Source: an uncultured bacterium (GTDB taxonomy: Bacteria > Actinomycetota > Actinomycetes > S36-B12). Taken from it: a stretch of DNA of 6,553 bases. Shown here in pieces: positions 5,681 through 6,553 of this stretch (its first letter is position 1; the number at the start of each line of letters is the position of its first letter). The stretch lies in the NCBI GenBank assembly GCA_903908025.1, contig CAIVQM010000249.1:1-6553 (forward strand), read 5' to 3'. The position numbers and the translations under genes are program-made. The notes beneath the pieces are model-generated. The model worked only from the letters and a program-made list of their open reading frames with translations, made no database searches and had not been told where the DNA came from.

Positions 5681-5852
5681 CCAGCGGACCGTTCTGGTGC
5701 CGTGAGTGATCACAGGGCACGGCTTCATCTCGAACGTGCACGACGACCGAACCACGCTGGCATTCGCCACCGCAACGGGCCGCACAAGGCGGCATACCGC
5801 CAGTGCATCGACGGGGAAGGGCGGTCATTGCTTGGGACCGGTGCCCCGATGA

Positions 5853-5876
5853 CCTCCAAGCCGTCTCGGCTGGAGG
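5853..5876 (-). terminator. Strong hairpin downstream of the EAL gene
   Basis: CCTCCA pairs with TGGAGG and GCCG with CGGC around a TCT loop, with one bulged A, giving 10 bp in 24 bases. On the minus strand it lies 80 bases past the EAL stop. No U tract follows in either direction, so its role as terminator is inferred from stem strength and position only. Confidence 0.35.
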
Positions 5877-5934
5877 CATACGCCCGGTCCATACGCCAGG
5901 CCCTGCCCGGGTCGACCGCGTTGATGGGTCAGAA

Positions 5935-5948
5935 CGGCCTCTTGGCCG
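5935..5948 (-). terminator. Small hairpin right after the EAL stop
   Basis: Read on the minus strand, CGGCC pairs with GGCCG around an AAGA tetraloop, followed by TTCTG, starting 7 bases past the stop codon. It is short and its U tract is poor. It is an alternative or additional terminator for the EAL gene. Confidence 0.3.
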
Positions 5949-5955
5949 CGCCGAA

Positions 5956-6553
5956 TCAGTGGTAGGTATGGTCGAGGAGCGGGGTGACATTCTCGGTGGG
6001 AACCGCCTTGGAGTAGAGCCAGCCTTGTGCTGAAGGGCAGCCCATCTCGCGGAGTAGCGCCGCCTGGTCGGCGTGCTCGACTCCTTCGGCGGTGACATTG
6101 ACGTTCATGACCTCGGCAAGGCCGATGATGCCCGCGACGAGTCGGCGGTCATGTTCGTCTGTGGTGAGGTGGGTGACGAAGCTGCGGTCGATCTTCAGGA
6201 CGTCAACGGGGTACTGGCTCAGGTAGGTCAGCGAGGCGTAGCCGGTGCCGAAGTCGTCGATGGCGATGCCGATGCCCCGGTTGTGAATGCCGTCGAGGTT
6301 GGCGGCGGCAGTGCTGTTCTGGCGGAGCAGGGCGGTCTCGGTGATCTCGATGCACAGTCGGGCCGGGTCGAGGCTGCTGGCGGTCAGGGCGTCGTCGAGG
6401 GCGGGCAGGAGGCCAGCCTCGGTGAGCTGCAGGGTTGATAAGTTGAACGGCACCGTCACGGGACGATCGGGCCGGGCATGGGCCCAGGCTGCGGCCTGCG
6501 CGCAGGCCTGCCGCAGCACCCAGTCGCCGATGTCCAATATCAGTCCGGTGTCC
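5956..6553 (-). CDS. EAL-domain cyclic-di-GMP phosphodiesterase (C-terminal part)
   Basis: The frame is open through the right window edge, so the start and the E-A-L motif itself lie outside. The 198 visible residues are the rest of an EAL domain, which hydrolyses cyclic-di-GMP to pGpG using two metal ions. Conserved blocks, numbered from the first complete codon, are FNLS (36-39), LCIEITETALL (66-76), IDDFGTGYASL (98-108), VLKIDRSFV (118-126), AEGVE (155-159), and GCPSAQGWLYSKAVP (171-185). The metal-binding E, D-D and K positions and the catalytic glutamate motif are all present, so this half looks catalytically competent. A TTG at 6537 could be mistaken for a start, but in-frame residues before it (DTGLI) match the family, so it is internal. 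The protein stops soon after the domain. N-terminal sensor or GGDEF domains are likely but not visible. Confidence 0.9.
   Translation of the reverse strand, partial: DTGLILDIGDWVLRQACAQAAAWAHARPDRPVTVPFNLSTLQLTEAGLLPALDDALTASSLDPARLCIEITETALLRQNSTAAANLDGIHNRGIGIAIDDFGTGYASLTYLSQYPVDVLKIDRSFVTHLTTDEHDRRLVAGIIGLAEVMNVNVTAEGVEHADQAALLREMGCPSAQGWLYSKAVPTENVTPLLDHTYH

Larger units (their letters stand above)
5367..5955. other. Gene-poor region rich in inverted repeats
   Basis: Between the pentapeptide-repeat stop and the EAL gene stop no frame resembles a known family or keeps steady codon bias. The region instead holds inverted repeats at 5424-5452, 5479-5501, 5542-5580, 5594-5608, 5604-5620, 5622-5680 and 5853-5876, plus a small hairpin at 5935-5948. 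The part around 5540-5595 is clearly less GC-rich than its surroundings. It may hold terminators for the two converging genes and a small minus-strand transcript. Confidence 0.5.

Noticed and set aside
5524..5852. Two short plus-strand frames (ending at 5709 and starting at GTG 5706) joined by a GTGA overlap
   Set aside because: The overlap looks like translational coupling and part of the second frame has high third-position GC. However, neither product resembles a family, the first has no good start, and the region is full of inverted repeats.
5367..5955. CRISPR array, tRNA or insertion sequence in the gene-poor region
   Set aside because: No regularly spaced direct repeats, no cloverleaf with T-loop consensus, and no transposase frame or flanking terminal repeats were seen.
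5676..6098. Minus-strand 140-codon frame overlapping the EAL gene end
   Set aside because: It is Arg/Pro/Ser-rich and overlaps the well-supported EAL C-terminus in another frame. No motif or good ribosome binding site is seen.

Overview
The window is a GC-rich bacterial segment. Coding frames have strong G/C bias at third positions, GTG and TTG starts are used, and one gene is a small DUF6457 protein, a family I associate with actinobacteria. Together these point to a high-GC actinomycete. The sequence gives no firm genus.

Left part (1-2215): molybdenum cofactor genes. A short stretch at the left edge may be the 3' end of a membrane-protein gene. A moeA-type molybdopterin molybdenumtransferase gene (+) follows. 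It converges, with only 10 bases between stop codons, on a minus-strand pair: mobA (Mo-cofactor guanylyltransferase) and a 74-residue DUF6457 protein. MoeA inserts molybdate into molybdopterin and MobA adds GMP to make the bis-MGD form, so the cluster covers the last steps of cofactor maturation.

Middle (2280-5366): two divergent genes for exported proteins. On the minus strand is a 495-residue secreted metallophosphoesterase with the purple-acid-phosphatase metal-ligand signature and many cysteines. On the plus strand is a secreted pentapeptide-repeat protein. Its right-handed beta-helix is split into three blocks by cysteine-containing breaks, and a cysteine-bearing cap motif occurs twice.

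Right part (5367-6553): about 590 bases without a convincing gene, rich in inverted repeats. One of these is a minus-strand terminator-like hairpin. After it comes the C-terminal part of an EAL-domain cyclic-di-GMP phosphodiesterase on the minus strand, cut by the window edge. The most unusual items are the duplicated cap architecture of the pentapeptide protein and the structured, possibly transcribed, minus-strand RNA region at about 5455-5690.
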